From assembly GCA_951799405.1 (NCBI GenBank), contig OX637342.1, positions 5,952,001 to 6,016,000 on the forward strand: a stretch of DNA of 64,000 bases. Reading direction: 5' to 3'. Below the pieces are notes generated by a model. That model saw only the letters and a list, made by a program, of their open reading frames with translations, had not been told where the DNA came from and ran no database searches. This document shows, in pieces, positions 41,330 through 52,483 of this stretch. Origin of the DNA: Agapetus fuscipes (lineage: Eukaryota > Arthropoda > Insecta > Trichoptera > Glossosomatidae). The position numbers and the translations under genes were made by a program. Positions within the stretch are counted from its first letter, which is position 1, and each line of letters begins with the position of its first letter.

Positions 41330-41505
41330 GTTGATCGTCGTAACAAATAGCGTCAATCAGACAAGCAAGACCCAGTTGCTATAAGGATAGATGAACCTTT
41401 AGTGACCGGTCATTGAAACGAAGTTTTCAACCCAGCGACCAGGAAATTGATCCCACGACATTCAAATCATGAGTCAGCGTTAACCACTTAACTAGAGACT
41501 GGTCG
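41330..41505 (-). mobile_element. SINE-5S variant with different head
   Basis: The body GCAAGACCCAGTTGCTATAA..CCTTTAGTGACCGGTCATTG..TTTTCAACCCAGCGACC is standard. The head on the minus strand is GACCAGTCTCTAGTTAAGTG, GTTAACGCTGACTCATGATT, with a CAT triplet in the anticodon position and no 5S part. Confidence 0.65.
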
Positions 41506-42068
41506 AAATTTTAATCTATGCTCAGATATTGTAAAAAAAATTGGCAAAATTTAAATATACCAGATCAAAAGTCTTAAAGTCTTTTCAAGGGTCACATTTG
41601 TATTTTTTCGAAAAAAAAAAAATGGTGACCGCTTTCTTGGCCCAGTCGTTTTTATCTCTGTCAGAATTTATTGTTGTTGAGGAAACAACTATAAAAGTTT
41701 ACAATATAATCAATTGTAATGGGTCCGAACCGCGTCAGCTGCGATGCTTTTATTTATTTAGACATTAAACACGAGAGGTTCCACTTTTTGTAGATTCTTA
41801 ACATGTAAATTGTTCTTAGTAACTACATTAACGTGGAGCCGGAAGTTGGTCGTATTTTTCAAAAGAACCAACTTGGATATCAAGAAAGTTGATGATGATG
41901 ATGATGGCGGGTTTTCTAGAGTAAAATATAATTCAGAGAAAGCTATAGGGATATAACATATTTTGAATGGTTTGTGTCTTATTACAGTAAAAATTCATTT
42001 CAAGGAAAAAAAAAAGTTTATTTGAAACACTGTTTTATTCAATAATAATGGAAATTAACTGTGGTATA
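41506..42068. other. Unassigned; (GAT)n run
   Basis: GTTGATGATGATGATGATGG at 41888-41908 could be a LINE tail. Preceding sequence gives EVGRIFQKNQLGYQES, which I cannot place. Confidence 0.3.
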
Positions 42069-42208
42069 GTCCGGTCGACCGCTCAGTTGGTAGAGTGCTT
42101 GCATTCTATGTCATGAGCTCGGCTTTGAATCTTACCGAGGGTGTCAGAACTGATGTTTCGCTTTGATGTTTACTTCTAGCCCAAAATAAAATACCGGCAA
42201 GGTGTGCC
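42069..42208 (+). mobile_element. SINE-T 5' half
   Basis: GTCCGGTCGACCGCTCAGTT, GAGTGCTTGCATTCTATGTC, GGCTTTGAATCTTACCGAGG, AAAATACCGGCAAGG. Box B mutated. Confidence 0.9.
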
Positions 42209-42337
42209 AAAGAAAGAAAAAATACGTTTTTCTCAACTAGGAAAACCTGTGTTACAAACATGTTCGTTGGAGATTGAAAGAATTGCATAAATTTAAACCT
42301 ATTTTCTGGGTTGATATCTCACATAATATTTTCCCCA

Positions 42338-42582
42338 TTATCTATAATCTAAGATACAAAGATATATAAGATTTAAGAGTCATTTAAATGCATACCCACA
42401 AGTAGACACCTATGAGTTCGCGCAGCATGTAAAATTACAACATAACAACGCAAATCTCAAATGAAAATAAGCCCGGAAATCTCTGCCGACTTTCCCTTAA
42501 ACAGTGGTAACATTGACTGGCCAAGTGAAACATTTTTTAACAGTTTGGGTGGTCAGCTGCAAACCAATTTTCAAGATAAGGA
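42338..42582 (-). mobile_element. SINE-D, full-length, diverged
   Basis: ATCTATAATCTAAGATACAA, CATACCCACAAGTAGACACC, CTGCCGACTTTCCCTTAAAC, TTTGGGTGGTCAGCTGCAAA. Confidence 0.85.
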
Positions 42583-42956
42583 ACTTAACTTCGATAAATT
42601 TAAGAATACACAAAGCTGAATGAGTACGTATTGAGTAAATAAATCAATAAGTTACCTAATAAAATTGTTTACACACATTTCGATAAGCGCTTTCGATGGG
42701 TTCCCCGTCCATTAGGTGAGAGAAATTAAAAATGGTATTTTATATTAGGCACCGTGTCAGAGTCGATGGCTGTAAATCGTCAAATCAGTGGAGAGATAAA
42801 GGCTCTGCAGGAACTTGCGTGTGGTCTCCATGCTTGGCATCATCATATTATTATATCATAAGCAACGCATAGTCAATAAAGAATCCTCTTGCATGTTTAA
42901 TAAAAAATGTTATGCTGTTTATTTCTTTGATAGAACATAATGATTTTTGTTTCTAC
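42583..42956. other. No recognised feature
   Basis: Nothing assignable. Confidence 0.4.
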
Positions 42957-43076
42957 TAAGCTACACATAATGTGAAACTTCTTTCCGCGTTTTTATTTTT
43001 ATTTTTACAAGTAAGGGGGGTCGGTCTTACACCAACCACTTGAAGTAAAGTGGGGGCTTCCAGCTCACGAGGGTAT
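42957..43076 (-). mobile_element. SINE-T 3' part
   Basis: AAGCTACACATAATGTGAAA, CTTCTTTCCGCGTT, GGGTCGGTCTTACACCAACC, CCAGCTCACGAGGG. Confidence 0.8.
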
Positions 43077-43165
43077 GAAAACTAAAACCCTAAGTTAAAC
43101 CGCTTTTAAAATTGCCATATACATTTTTTGGTAAACGTTACTGTTATATTTTAAAGAAAAACATG
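43077..43165. mobile_element. MITE-U partial copy
   Basis: GCCATATACATTTTTTGGTA, then AACGTTACTGTTATATTTTA. Only the right arm is legible. Confidence 0.4.
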
Positions 43166-43210
43166 ACTGTTTTGCATCCAGCCTTCATCTTTTCCCTGTT
43201 AAATATCTCT

Positions 43211-43450
43211 TAGTGCTTGTTTGATTGATGCCCACCAGAGGTAATTTCACATGAGCAATGTTTGCATGTGTACTGGACCAATATGTCTTTTGAAAACTGG
43301 AAATTGATTTTATAAATATTTAAAGCATCTCTCACATAATCGTGTTTGCATCTTTTTGAAGCTCACATTTTGTAGAGTGTGATTCTTTATTTCATTGAGA
43401 AGTCATCTTTGAATCAAATGTCAGGTAAGCCAAACAATCCCTGGGGGGAC
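43211..43450 (+). mobile_element. MITE-S copy 4
   Basis: TAGTGCTTGTTTGATTGATG at the left and GGTAAGCCAAACAATCCCTG, GGGGGA at the right. The interior GAGGTAATTTCACATGAGCA matches the other copies. Best preserved copy. Confidence 0.7.
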
Positions 43451-43936
43451 AGTGGGTAAACAATATACGTACACATTTCCAGTTCGTTCTTATTATATTT
43501 ATATTTTCTTGTTATCTGAGGCTTGTAGGATAAGCCGTATGCCCGACTCGCTACGATAAAGTTAACCTCCAGTACTGGGAACATCTTTATTACGTCGCCA
43601 ATTTACGACGAATCGACATTTAACATGTTGAAAAAAAAACAACAACATTTCGGCTTGCGTCTTTCTTATTTTATACCCAACCTTGGTATTCTCGATTGTC
43701 TGTTTTTTTGTAAAACTTAATTTGTACAGCCATTTAGTTTTGTAAAAATTAAAAAGTAGTAAATTGAAAATAATTTTGAGAATTTACGCATTAAAATGCT
43801 TAAGTGAAAACTGAAAAAAAAATAACACATTTTAGACGAACCTTTTTGGGAAATCTGACATTATTCTCGAAATTTCGTGGTGTCGTATCCAACATCTTTA
43901 GGAGGCTCCTTTTCTGCACGACGCGACAATTGAGAC
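43451..43936. other. No recognised feature
   Basis: AT-rich sequence with no family match. Confidence 0.4.
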
Positions 43937-44020
43937 CAATTAACCAAGCTTGCAGAGGGTTATTGGAGTGTAATTCACACAAAAATGCACTAACAAATAC
44001 ATCTTCCCAATGTTCATCAT
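43937..44020 (+). mobile_element. SINE-5S tail fragment
   Basis: TTAACCAAGCTTGCAGAGGG, TTATTGGAGTGTAATTCACA, AAAAATGCACTAACAAATAC. AT-tail version. Confidence 0.65.
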
Positions 44021-44207
44021 TATCTATGGCCGATCCATGTTTTAAACGTTTTGATCCCGTATTGCTTAGAGCAACATCTTTACAACTTCATATTTTTTAC
44101 ACAATCTGCATTATAATTTAAACTACAACTTTTACTTCAACAATATTGCGAAAGGACAGAGTACAGATTATGTTGTCTGTGTACCATGTCCTCTCCCCAA
44201 TCACACA

Positions 44208-44305
44208 CACATACATCGCGAGATAACACGTGTCGATACGAGATACACATACATACATCGCGAGATAACACGTGTCGATCCAAGATACATGTGTTTGTTA
44301 TCTCG
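44208..44305 (+). repeat. 42-bp tandem repeat with inverted end
   Basis: ATACATCGCGAGATAACACG then TGTCGAT occurs at 44211 and again at 44253, with the second followed by GTGTTTGTTATCTCG, the inverse of CGAGATAACAC. It can fold as hairpins. Confidence 0.8.
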
Positions 44306-44356
44306 TCCCCTGTCTGCAAGACTCTCGAGGGGACGCCAATGATAATGTAGCAACAG

Positions 44357-44486
44357 TACCCTTAGTATAAAGCATTTCGTTTATACTCAGCCGCAGCGTT
44401 TAAGAAAAAAATATTCGGAAACTTAAACAGCGCCTCATGTGAGCATTTAGTTTTCCATATAGGTTGGGTTAAGGTAAAGGGTTTTA
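44357..44486. mobile_element. MITE-U copy 15
   Basis: TACCCTTAGTATAAAGCATT, TCGTTTATACTCAGCCGCAG, ACAGCGCCTCATGTGAGCAT, TTAGTTTTCCATATAGG. Confidence 0.65.
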
Positions 44487-45659
44487 TTTTTATAGTACAG
44501 AAATGTGAATAAAAATTTCTTCACTTGTCTTTCTCGCTGTTGTTGACGACAAAGACAATTTAAAATAATGTTTTATTGAAATGATGATATGCATAAGTTT
44601 AAAGAAATCAAATCCTAAATTTTTATACAATTTTTATGTATTTGATTCAAAAAAATATTAATAAAATAAAATTTTTAGAACACTTAAATGAAAAAAAAAT
44701 TAAAAAAAAAACAATTTTTATGATTTAACTTGGATTCTTTTAATCACATTGCGATTCTTTTATTTAAAAATATTTCGGTTACACAGTACTTCTCTAGCTC
44801 TATCGACTTCACGGCTCAATGTTGAAAGAGACTGACTCTCCACACAATTGCGGCTCATATTTATACAGTTCATATGGACGCTTCTCGTGTATTCCAGGTT
44901 TTCTATAGTCAATTTTTTCACACACACACCACCCAGCGTGCTTAGGCTGACGTAGGTACTAATCTCCTATAATGGGTTATACCAGAGCAGTATACTATCA
45001 TCCATTTCATAATTATACTAGCTGTTCGACTCTATTCCAGTTACGCACACCAGCCATCTACGTGCCTGGGTACATGTGAACACAAATTCATAGTTCGTAG
45101 CACGTTATTCGTTGATCATTAATTGCTTTATGTAAATATTCCTTCTTTCTAAAATAGCAGCCTTGTGTCGTACAAATCTAACAATAACGAATAACTAAAA
45201 AGGATAGATTTTTTTAAATTTTGATATAATTTTAAGTTTGTTAACTGAAAGACAGTACGATTTTACAATTAGTGTTGGTTGAATGTGAAAAGCCCGGAGG
45301 AAAAATATAGAAAACGAATTACATTTATTGGCATATAAATTTCGAAAAAAATTTGAATGCATTAATTTTGCATTCATGGTTATTGAATTGCGATACAAAC
45401 CTTATGTGGAAGATTCATGCAAAAATAATAGCAATTTATCATGGTTTCTACAAAGTTGCACCATAGATTCCGTGATCTGTGGTTGCACCGTATATATGAC
45501 AGGAATATAATCCTCATATAATATTACGTAATACATTTAAAGTATTAAAGACAAACATTATTTTCCGCAACCAATTTATTTATGTCGTCTGCACAGGACA
45601 TGTCCGTATCGGGTCCTTTATATCTTGATACGAGCCGGACCCCAAGCACAAAACTCTCC
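44487..45659. other. AT-rich, nothing recognised
   Basis: About 1.2 kb. Frames at 45195-45398 (minus) and 45328-45510 (plus) overlap and have no motif. Confidence 0.4.
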
Positions 45660-45782
45660 CTTAAAACTTAAATACAGCGTTTTACCAAAAATATACAAAA
45701 AGTAAATCTCTCTATTGAGGTTCTATTTTAGTTTGCATACAGTTTTTGAGAACGCTATAGTTGAGTTGAAATGTAAAGGTTT
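45660..45782. mobile_element. MITE-U copy 16
   Basis: TACAGCGTTTTACCAAAAAT, TCTATTGAGGTTCTATTTTA, GAGAACGCTATAGTTGAGTT. Confidence 0.65.
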
Positions 45783-46159
45783 GGATCACATTTTATCCGT
45801 TCGCCTCGCAATACGAGCACCGCCGTTTATTTATGACTAAATTAAGCTCCAAGTTGCATTCTACTCGTATACCAGATCTACCTGTTGAATGTACGGATTT
45901 TCTACGGAACAAGGGTGAGGTTCGCAGAAAAGAGATCGACGCGTGGTAAGCACAAAATCAGAGAAATTTTTCTCAGTTATTTGTTTCCAATTTTAATCAG
46001 CTTTTAACTAGACATACACGAACATATTTTTTTCATTAAAAGTAGCTTAAAACTGTATTCAAAATAAAATCTTTCCAATCTGTCAGCTTTCAATATTTAA
46101 ACAAAATTTCAGGAGCTTATCTTAGTTTTTTGTATATTATTTATATTCTATATTGTTTT
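45783..46159. other. No recognised feature
   Basis: Nothing assignable. Confidence 0.35.
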
Positions 46160-46475
46160 GTTACTTGAGTAATAGATTGGTATGAGGCCGATCTTTGTAC
46201 CTAAAAAACTAAGATCGCTCTTACCAATGCCACCCCAGGTTCAGGGAAGGGCGACAGAAGCTACAAGGTGTATATTTATGCAAGGTTCGTTTTTATTGTA
46301 AGTGCATATGCATATATGTTATAATATAGGTTATCGTGAATTTACACTGTAACTGTAACTCTGTCACCATTCCATTTTTCATAACCTTACATTTCTTCCT
46401 ATCCTTACATACCTCTTTCAATTCATCACACGCTTTGAGTATAAGCCTTAAATGTATGCAGGTTAGATTAATGTT
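46160..46475 (+). mobile_element. SINE-D split by a LINE fragment
   Basis: The first part 46160-46320 (TAATAGATTGGTATGAGGCC, CCCCAGGTTCAGGGAAGGGC) and a short 3' piece 46436-46475 (AGTATAAGCCTTAAATGTAT) flank the LINE piece below. Confidence 0.65.
46335..46435 (-). mobile_element. LINE 3' fragment
   Basis: CATAACCTTACATTTCTTCC, TATCCTTACATACCTCTTTC, AATTCATC. It is the same segment as 59000-59030 (TTCTTCCTGTCCTTGCATAC). Confidence 0.55.
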
Positions 46476-47157
46476 AACAAATTTTAGATATTACAAAATG
46501 TCATTGCAATGTTTCTAAAGGCCTATGGGAAATTTATTATTTTTCCTTGTTTATAATACTTTTATACCCATTCTCTTTATATAGGTACGAAATGCATTTA
46601 AAAAAAAAACTTTTGTGAAAAATAAAAATGAATTCACTTTATTAACATAACTTTAACTATCAAATATCATTAAGTATATTTTTACTATCACATTCATTCA
46701 TATAAAAATACCATGAAAATAAAGAAAACAAAAATATTCTGTACCCACAGGACTGCATGTAACAACTTCGGGGTCAAACAAAACAAATAAAAGTGTAATA
46801 ATTTATTGCGATCCCGTTTCCTTGTTGGGACACGTTGAGGTGCTCTGCTTTTTCATTAAGATATCTTATTTCAATTGAGAGATTGTCCCGGGATGTAATT
46901 GAATGCAGCCACCCATTATTTTGTTTCTCATTGAAATCAACTGGAGCTCCATACATCTGAGTGAATGGAGAAACTTGCACTTCTGATGTGAAGTGTTCTT
47001 ACTATAAATACTGCTTACGATCCTGATGGATAAAGGAATGAACTGTGCTAACTGAAACAAAAAACATTCGACTGATATATAATATATAAGCTGTTAAAAT
47101 AAACATTTTAAACTTTCTTTGAAATCATATCAATATAATCATGAAAAAATTATCTCT
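46476..47157. other. No recognised feature
   Basis: Minus-strand frames at 46774-47060 overlap in two phases and have no motif. Confidence 0.4.
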
Positions 47158-47590
47158 AGGTCAATCAATCTATAGGTACTACAATGGCGTCTGCTCTGAT
47201 GAAATATCCTCACTTATACCCCCTCCTCTCGTCACAACAAGGGCAACTCGTAGAACGGCTCACATTCAACCATTTGCATGAGAACTTGGTGTTTTCACGA
47301 CTCATTCCTCTGCCAAACTGCCCGCTTATGGAATAAGTTACTGGTATCTGTGTTTTCATCCCAATTTAACCTTGCCCTTTTCAAATCCAATATCAATCGC
47401 CATTTTCTCTCAGTGTCTCAAAACAAAGCACACACACCACAGCACTGCGCAACTAACGACTCTGCAACCGGACATGGACAACTGCCACATCACCAACCCC
47501 TCTGCGGCACTATATCAAGTGTCATAGACCCTTAGAGTCTCTCGAATCTAGAGAGTCTCCCGCATATGCTTTCTTTAAAAAAAAAAAAAC
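47158..47590 (+). mobile_element. LINE 3' end with poly(A), SINE-5S partner
   Basis: Protein remnant: PPPLVTTRATRRTAHIQPF, a frameshift, then CQTARLWNKLLVSVFSSQFN, LALFKSNINRHFLSVSQ. It is the ARLWNSLP..NLxLFKSNINR terminus of a Jockey/CR1-like polyprotein. The 3' UTR (CTCTGCGGCACTATATCAAG, TGTCATAGACCCTTAGAGTC, TCTC) ends in poly(A) at 47576-47589. The same UTR end caps two SINE-5S copies. Confidence 0.8.
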
Positions 47591-47751
47591 ACGTACAATA
47601 TTCATGATTCAATTTTCACACATTTTTAACACAGAGTTAATCAATTATTTGAAAACCTATTTAAAAACAATGTAATTACTAAATTGAGTATTTATTCTCA
47701 AAAACTATTCACGCAACTAAAATGCTAATATGGTGCAGTTAACGTTGTCCC

Positions 47752-48022
47752 CAAAGAGATTACATACTGCGTGTGGGAACTATTTATTTTCACACGTAAG
47801 GGGGTGACTTCACGACAATTACTTCACTTGAAGTGGAAGATTCTCAGCTCCCGGGGAGGTGGATCTCATTTCTGAGTAAAGGTTGGGTAGGTACACATAG
47901 ATGAAATGATTTTTTCTGTTCAAATGAACATCACGACGGGAAATCATTTTTGACACTTTGATGTGAATCTTACCCTATGAAGCTTTTTGGCATAGAATGC
48001 TAGCAGTCTACTAATCGATTTG
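47752..48022 (-). mobile_element. SINE-T, full-length, diverged
   Basis: CTGCGTGTGGGAACTATTTA, TTCACTTGAAGTGGAAGATT, CCCGGGGAGGTGGATCTCAT, GACGGGAAATCATTTTTGAC, GGCATAGAATGCTAGCAGTC. Confidence 0.85.
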
Positions 48023-48293
48023 TTAAAAAAAAAATACACTTATCTACATTTGTGAGCAAAAATGTGAAAACTTTCTTTAATGAATCGGACTTCTCTTGAA
48101 GATTTCGAAAACAGTACTTTTCAAGTAATATTTTTAGACAAGTTCATTCATACAGTGTTCTTGAATGATACTGAAAGTAACATAAGTAAGCACCCTTTTG
48201 TTGCGTTCGCTAGAAAACGTTAATCCATGACTCAAAGCAACTTCATATGGGCTTATTTAAGTGGTTTTCATTCAGTCGACTCGCTCTCGTGTA

Positions 48294-48430
48294 CCCCACG
48301 TATACGTTTACACTCCAACATGCCGTTTTACAGAAATATATCAAAACCAAAACAGCGCTTCCAATGAGCGTATTAGCTTCTATAAGTTATCGATATGGTT
48401 GTGTTTAAATGGATTTTTTTATACTTGGGG
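48294..48430. mobile_element. MITE-U copy 17, TA-flanked
   Basis: CCCCACGTATACGTTTACAC at the left and ATACTTGGGG at the right, with TA immediately outside both ends. Centre ACAGCGCTTCCAATGAGCGT. This copy best defines the element limits. Confidence 0.8.
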
Positions 48431-50055
48431 TACTGGACACAAGCCAACAAATGGTAAAGGAAACAAATGAACTAAGAATGATGAGTTTCAACGTTAGTGC
48501 TGTAGAGTAGACCACACTTGTGCAGATTTTGTTTATGATTGTGCAAAATCATGATAAAGTAAATCAATTCGAGTTACAGCAACCGTCAGAATAATTGTAA
48601 GCTTGAAATGTATGATTTCTTTAAGATCTACGCAAAAAAGCGAAAAGATTCGCTCATAAAGAATATAATATGAAAAGTTACTGTATGCATTGTAATTTCT
48701 ACTCAATATGCAGAAAGCATAACTCAAAAATCAATTGCGATTAAATCAATATGTTTTTTTTTTGGTATTTTTTAATTCTTTGTACATGAATACGGAGCAA
48801 ATGAAACAGGGGTGTTGTGTAAAAAATGGTTTCACCATTGACAAATATAATTTTTCATTTATTTTTGTGTGATCTATTACAAATTAAGGTCGTTGGGTGA
48901 GTTTTTAAAATTTTGTATTGAACGTGCTAGCACCTACATATGTAGGAAAGTTTTCATACAAGTTGAAGTATATAACTCTTACTTACTTCCTTGTAACATA
49001 AGAGTTATTATATACTCAGGGTAGGAGTAGGTATGTAGGTATTATTTCAAAATAAATAAAGAAATTGAAAAATGTAAACAAGACACTTGCATTTTAAATG
49101 TGTCACATAATACAAAATTTCAACAACAAAAATAAAAAGTATTTTGTTTCTTTGGAATAAAACTTAAAATGTATTTTTCCTTTCACTTCAGCCATTGCAT
49201 TTTTTTTCTTTAAATGTTTAAAAAAACAGCATTTTAGCATTCACGTATACATGTTTTGTCAATCAACAAGCTTGTTTATAAGTATCGTGTTTCATTAATT
49301 GTATAAAATCTCCATTGTTACCCAATCTGACAATCACTTCTACGACCTCTGCAATTGGATACCTTTTCTTCACGCCGTGTCTCTGCCAACACAATACAAC
49401 TTATATGTAATGTTCACAGAAATTCATTTATATGCAAATGCCATTTCTCGTTCTTTATTCCCTGAAATTAAACATGGTTCTCCTAGCTTAAGGATTTTCT
49501 GACGTCCAAGAATCATCTTCTGCCTTAGGGTCTTTAGTTTAGGTATATCAGCGACCTCTAATCTTTTTTTGCCGAGAACCACATTGATTATTTCGTTCCC
49601 ATTAGGATTTGCATCGGATGTAAGGATCACATTCATTATTTGATTCAACTAGAGAATACTTTTATTTTTTCGTTTCGACCATTTTAATCAGACGAGTTCA
49701 TCTTATCAATTACTTTAACACAGCATATTAGTTTATCCTTATTTAATAACAAGTCATATTTAATTGGCATCAATGTGACTTTTACGTTAAAATCTTCCTG
49801 GCAGATGGGATAATCTATTAACTTTTACTTTTGATTCAAGTTACTTTGGTTTTTTTTTTACTAACTACAAAGCAAAAACTAATCGTGTAAAAAAGCGTTA
49901 TACAGCGTAAGGTGACATCTTGAATTTTAGTTTAAAAAATGGCATTTTGATCAAAATTACTATGTAGTATTTATCATGTTACAGTCCATCTTGCTCATTA
50001 AAATTTTAAACTTCTCACAACTCTTTCATGCATGCAACATGATAATAAAAATAAT
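48431..50055. other. No confident feature
   Basis: Longest gap of the window. A coding-like minus-strand stretch lies at 49424-49648: VILTSDANPNGNEIINVVLG, KKRLEVADIPKLKTLRQKM. It follows a TTCTCTAG acceptor-like site. I do not recognise it. An inverted GAACTTCAATA..-like hairpin (TATAACTCTTACTTACTT / AAGAGTTATTATA) lies near 48970-49015. Confidence 0.3.
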
Positions 50056-50284
50056 TTCAAAGATATAATAACTTTTAAAATTCATATTAAATGCATGCCC
50101 ACAAACAAGTGTAAGTTTGCGCTTACAAATGCTGCATGTGTACTAACAATTCAAAATCCAAACCTCGAATGAACATAAGCTCTACAACTTTTGCCGACCT
50201 TCGCTGAAACAGGGGTGACATTGGCAAAGTGAACCATTTTTACAGTATGCGGGGGCAGCCTAATACCAACCTATAAGTCAAGGA
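50056..50284 (-). mobile_element. SINE-D, full-length
   Basis: TTTCAAAGATATAATAACTT, TTGCGCTTACAAATGCTGCA, TTTGCCGACCTTCGCTGAAA, AATACCAACCTATAAGTCAA. Confidence 0.9.
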
Positions 50285-50835
50285 ATGATCATTTCGCAAA
50301 TAATTTCCGGGGCTCTCGCGGACCTACGATTGGAAACCACTTCTTTCACTTACAAATCCCAGCTGTTATCGCTGGGTAAAAATCGTAAACAATTATCCTA
50401 TCTTAGGAGATTCGCCAGGGGCGCGTTCTTGTACCGTGCTCTATTGCACAATGGGCTTCAACAATTATATTCATAAATACCCTTATCTCGCGGGGCCATT
50501 GCCATGAAAATATATTACCTACACTCATTGATAGAAATCGCCTTCCTACCTACAGCTAACCGCTTTAATGGTGGTTATATTTCTAATGGTTATTGCGAGC
50601 CTTCAGCGACTCTAAATCCAATGATTGTTTTACTATTCACATTAAGATGTATTGTGATTTTATTGAATGTATTTTCATATATTTCTCTAAGAGCTCCTAA
50701 AATCGATATCTTTCGTTTTTGCCATTCAGTGAAAGTTGTAGTTTTCTACAAAAAATAAAAATGTCGCGCGGTTTGACCTGATGAATAAAAATATATTTAA
50801 TGTTTTTATGATGTTACAGTATCTGGCTTATCATC
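50285..50835. other. No recognised feature
   Basis: The frame at 50504-50758 (84 codons) is hydrophobic with no motif. Confidence 0.4.
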
Positions 50836-50837
50836 AC

Positions 50838-51185
50838 CACAAAGCCGAAGGAGACCTGGGCTGGAAGTCACCACCACGGTAATTCTTATCTACCGAATAT
50901 CAGAAATATTTGTATGAAGACTAATCAGCTGTTTACTTGCGGCCATCTTGGATTAACAGGTCTTCATACAAATATTACCGATATTCGGTAGGTAAGATAT
51001 ACCGTGGTGACGAGACTTCCAACCAAGGGTCAAAGATAAGAAGTATGGACGGTGTCAACGCAGATGCAACCAAGGCTGGCAGACGTAGCTGCAGAGCAAT
51101 GGTGATGGACAGGCGAGAGTGGAGGAGAATCCTTGATTCATACAAGGCCCATGCAGGCTGTCAAGCTCATGGTGATGATGACTGC
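50838..51185 (+). mobile_element. LINE 3' end split by MITE-R
   Basis: AAAGCCGAAGGAGACCTGGG (50840) resumes after the MITE. A frame there reads SMDGVNADATKAGRRSCRAM then VMDRREWRRILDSYKAHAGC and a (GAT) run. It is the WRAMVxDRREWRRL LINE terminus. Confidence 0.75.
50873..51020. mobile_element. MITE-R copy 2, inside a LINE
   Basis: GGAAGTCACCACCACGGTAA, TTCTTATCTACCGAATATC and the inverse GATATTCGGTAGGTAAGATA, TACCGTGGTGACGAGACTTC. The centre TTGCGGCCATCTTGGATT is the inverse of the copy at 5.9 kb. Confidence 0.9.
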
Positions 51186-51423
51186 ATCCAGCCGCAGTTT
51201 TGGCAGGGTTAACCAGTCTCTCCACAGATACGTTTCCACTTTGTTCTGGGACGAAAGCGCTATAAGCGAGGTTTTTCAGTTTTTGTCCTCACAAGAGTAA
51301 TTCAGCCGCAGTATTAAAAAAGGTCTGCAGTTTAAACAGTTACTTTCTGAAAGCTTGGGATATCCCAAACCAAACATTGCAATAGTCCAATCTCAACTCA
51401 ACAAAATAACAAAATAAAGATAC

Positions 51424-51770
51424 TTACAAAATATTTAGACTTCTGTTACTATTACTGTTTCCTGCCGCTGCTCCACTAGGGGTGGCCGGTACCTCCGCAG
51501 ATGCGTCTCCACTTTTTTTTGCCTTGCATAACTCTTTCATCTGTTCAACATTCATCACATTCTTCATACATACTCTTCTCTGATTCTCACTCTGCAGGTT
51601 CCATTCTTTCGCAATCTCACCTTCCTGTTTATCCATTCCTTCCACGGTCTTCTTTTTACGTTTCCTCTGTACACTTTCTTTGTTAGTTCTTCATCATCCA
51701 TTCTTTTAAGATGTCCGAACCATCTCACCGTGCTTTTTTGTACTTTTATTCTTAAATTCTCTGTATGCTT
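51424..51770 (-). mobile_element. LINE C-terminus with frameshift
   Basis: Minus-strand protein in one frame: VQKSTVRWFGHLKRMDDEEL, TKKVYRGNVKRRPWKEWIN. In the next: KEWNLQSENQRRVCMKNVMN, VEQMKELCKAKKSGDASAEV. It is the clearest copy of this lineage and the reference for 3.47, 17.2 and 37.8 kb. One frameshift separates the two parts. Confidence 0.8.
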
Positions 51771-51949
51771 ACTATACTTAAAACATCTTATTAAATTTTG
51801 TGTCGAAACATTTAAATATACTATCTTAAAAGTAGAAAACATTGCTTGTAAGTGTATGCAAAAGTGTACCAACATAGGTACTTACAAGGGCAATATGTAG
51901 GTACTAGTATACATACAAGTTAACATACAAGGTGATCGAGCTCAATGCG

Positions 51950-52099
51950 CCAAGTATAAAACATTACGTTTTAACTCAACAATAGCGTTTCACAACAAAT
52001 GTACGGAAATGAAAACACTCACTACAAGAATTGTTTTAGTTTCGATATATTTTCTTGTAAACGCTGTGATAAAGTTTACATGTTTTGTTGTATACTTGA
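51950..52099. mobile_element. MITE-U copy 18, well preserved
   Basis: CCAAGTATAAAACATTACGT, TTTAACTCAACAATAGCGTT, then AAACGCTGTGATAAAGTTTA, CATGTTTTGTTGTATACTTG. Both outer arms are complete. Confidence 0.8.
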
Positions 52100-52361
52100 C
52101 GTAGTTGCACAGAAACTTCTTATCTTTTTGCGACTTCTTTATGATCCCGTCATTGGCTGTCAATACACTTGCCAGACTCGTATATTTCTCTCCTAGTCAC
52201 TTTTACGTTAAAATTAATATGTTTTCACTCAAGCTTTGACGTTTCGATGGCTGTGTTTTGTACGAGTTAAAAGTAAAACTTAAAAATATATTTTTTTAAT
52301 TTAATTGTCTTTTAAATTTAAGTAGTGAGATGATTATAGTATGTAAACTATTTGTTCTAAA

Positions 52362-52455
52362 TGTCTTATAGGTTAATGTAATGTTGATCAACCATACCTT
52401 TAAAATCACATGCCAATGTTAACCTTGTTTTACGGAAATGCAAAGGGTGAAACTG
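52362..52455 (+). mobile_element. SINE-D 5' fragment, diverged
   Basis: CTTATAGGTTAATGTAATGT, CACATGCCAATGTTAACCTT, GTTTTACGGAAATG. Confidence 0.6.
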
Positions 52456-52483
52456 TTCCGAAAATTAGAAATTTTACTATGAA

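Noticed and set aside
44640..44720. Poly(A)-tailed retrocopy
   Set aside because: The A-runs are part of general A/T richness. No gene-like sequence precedes them.
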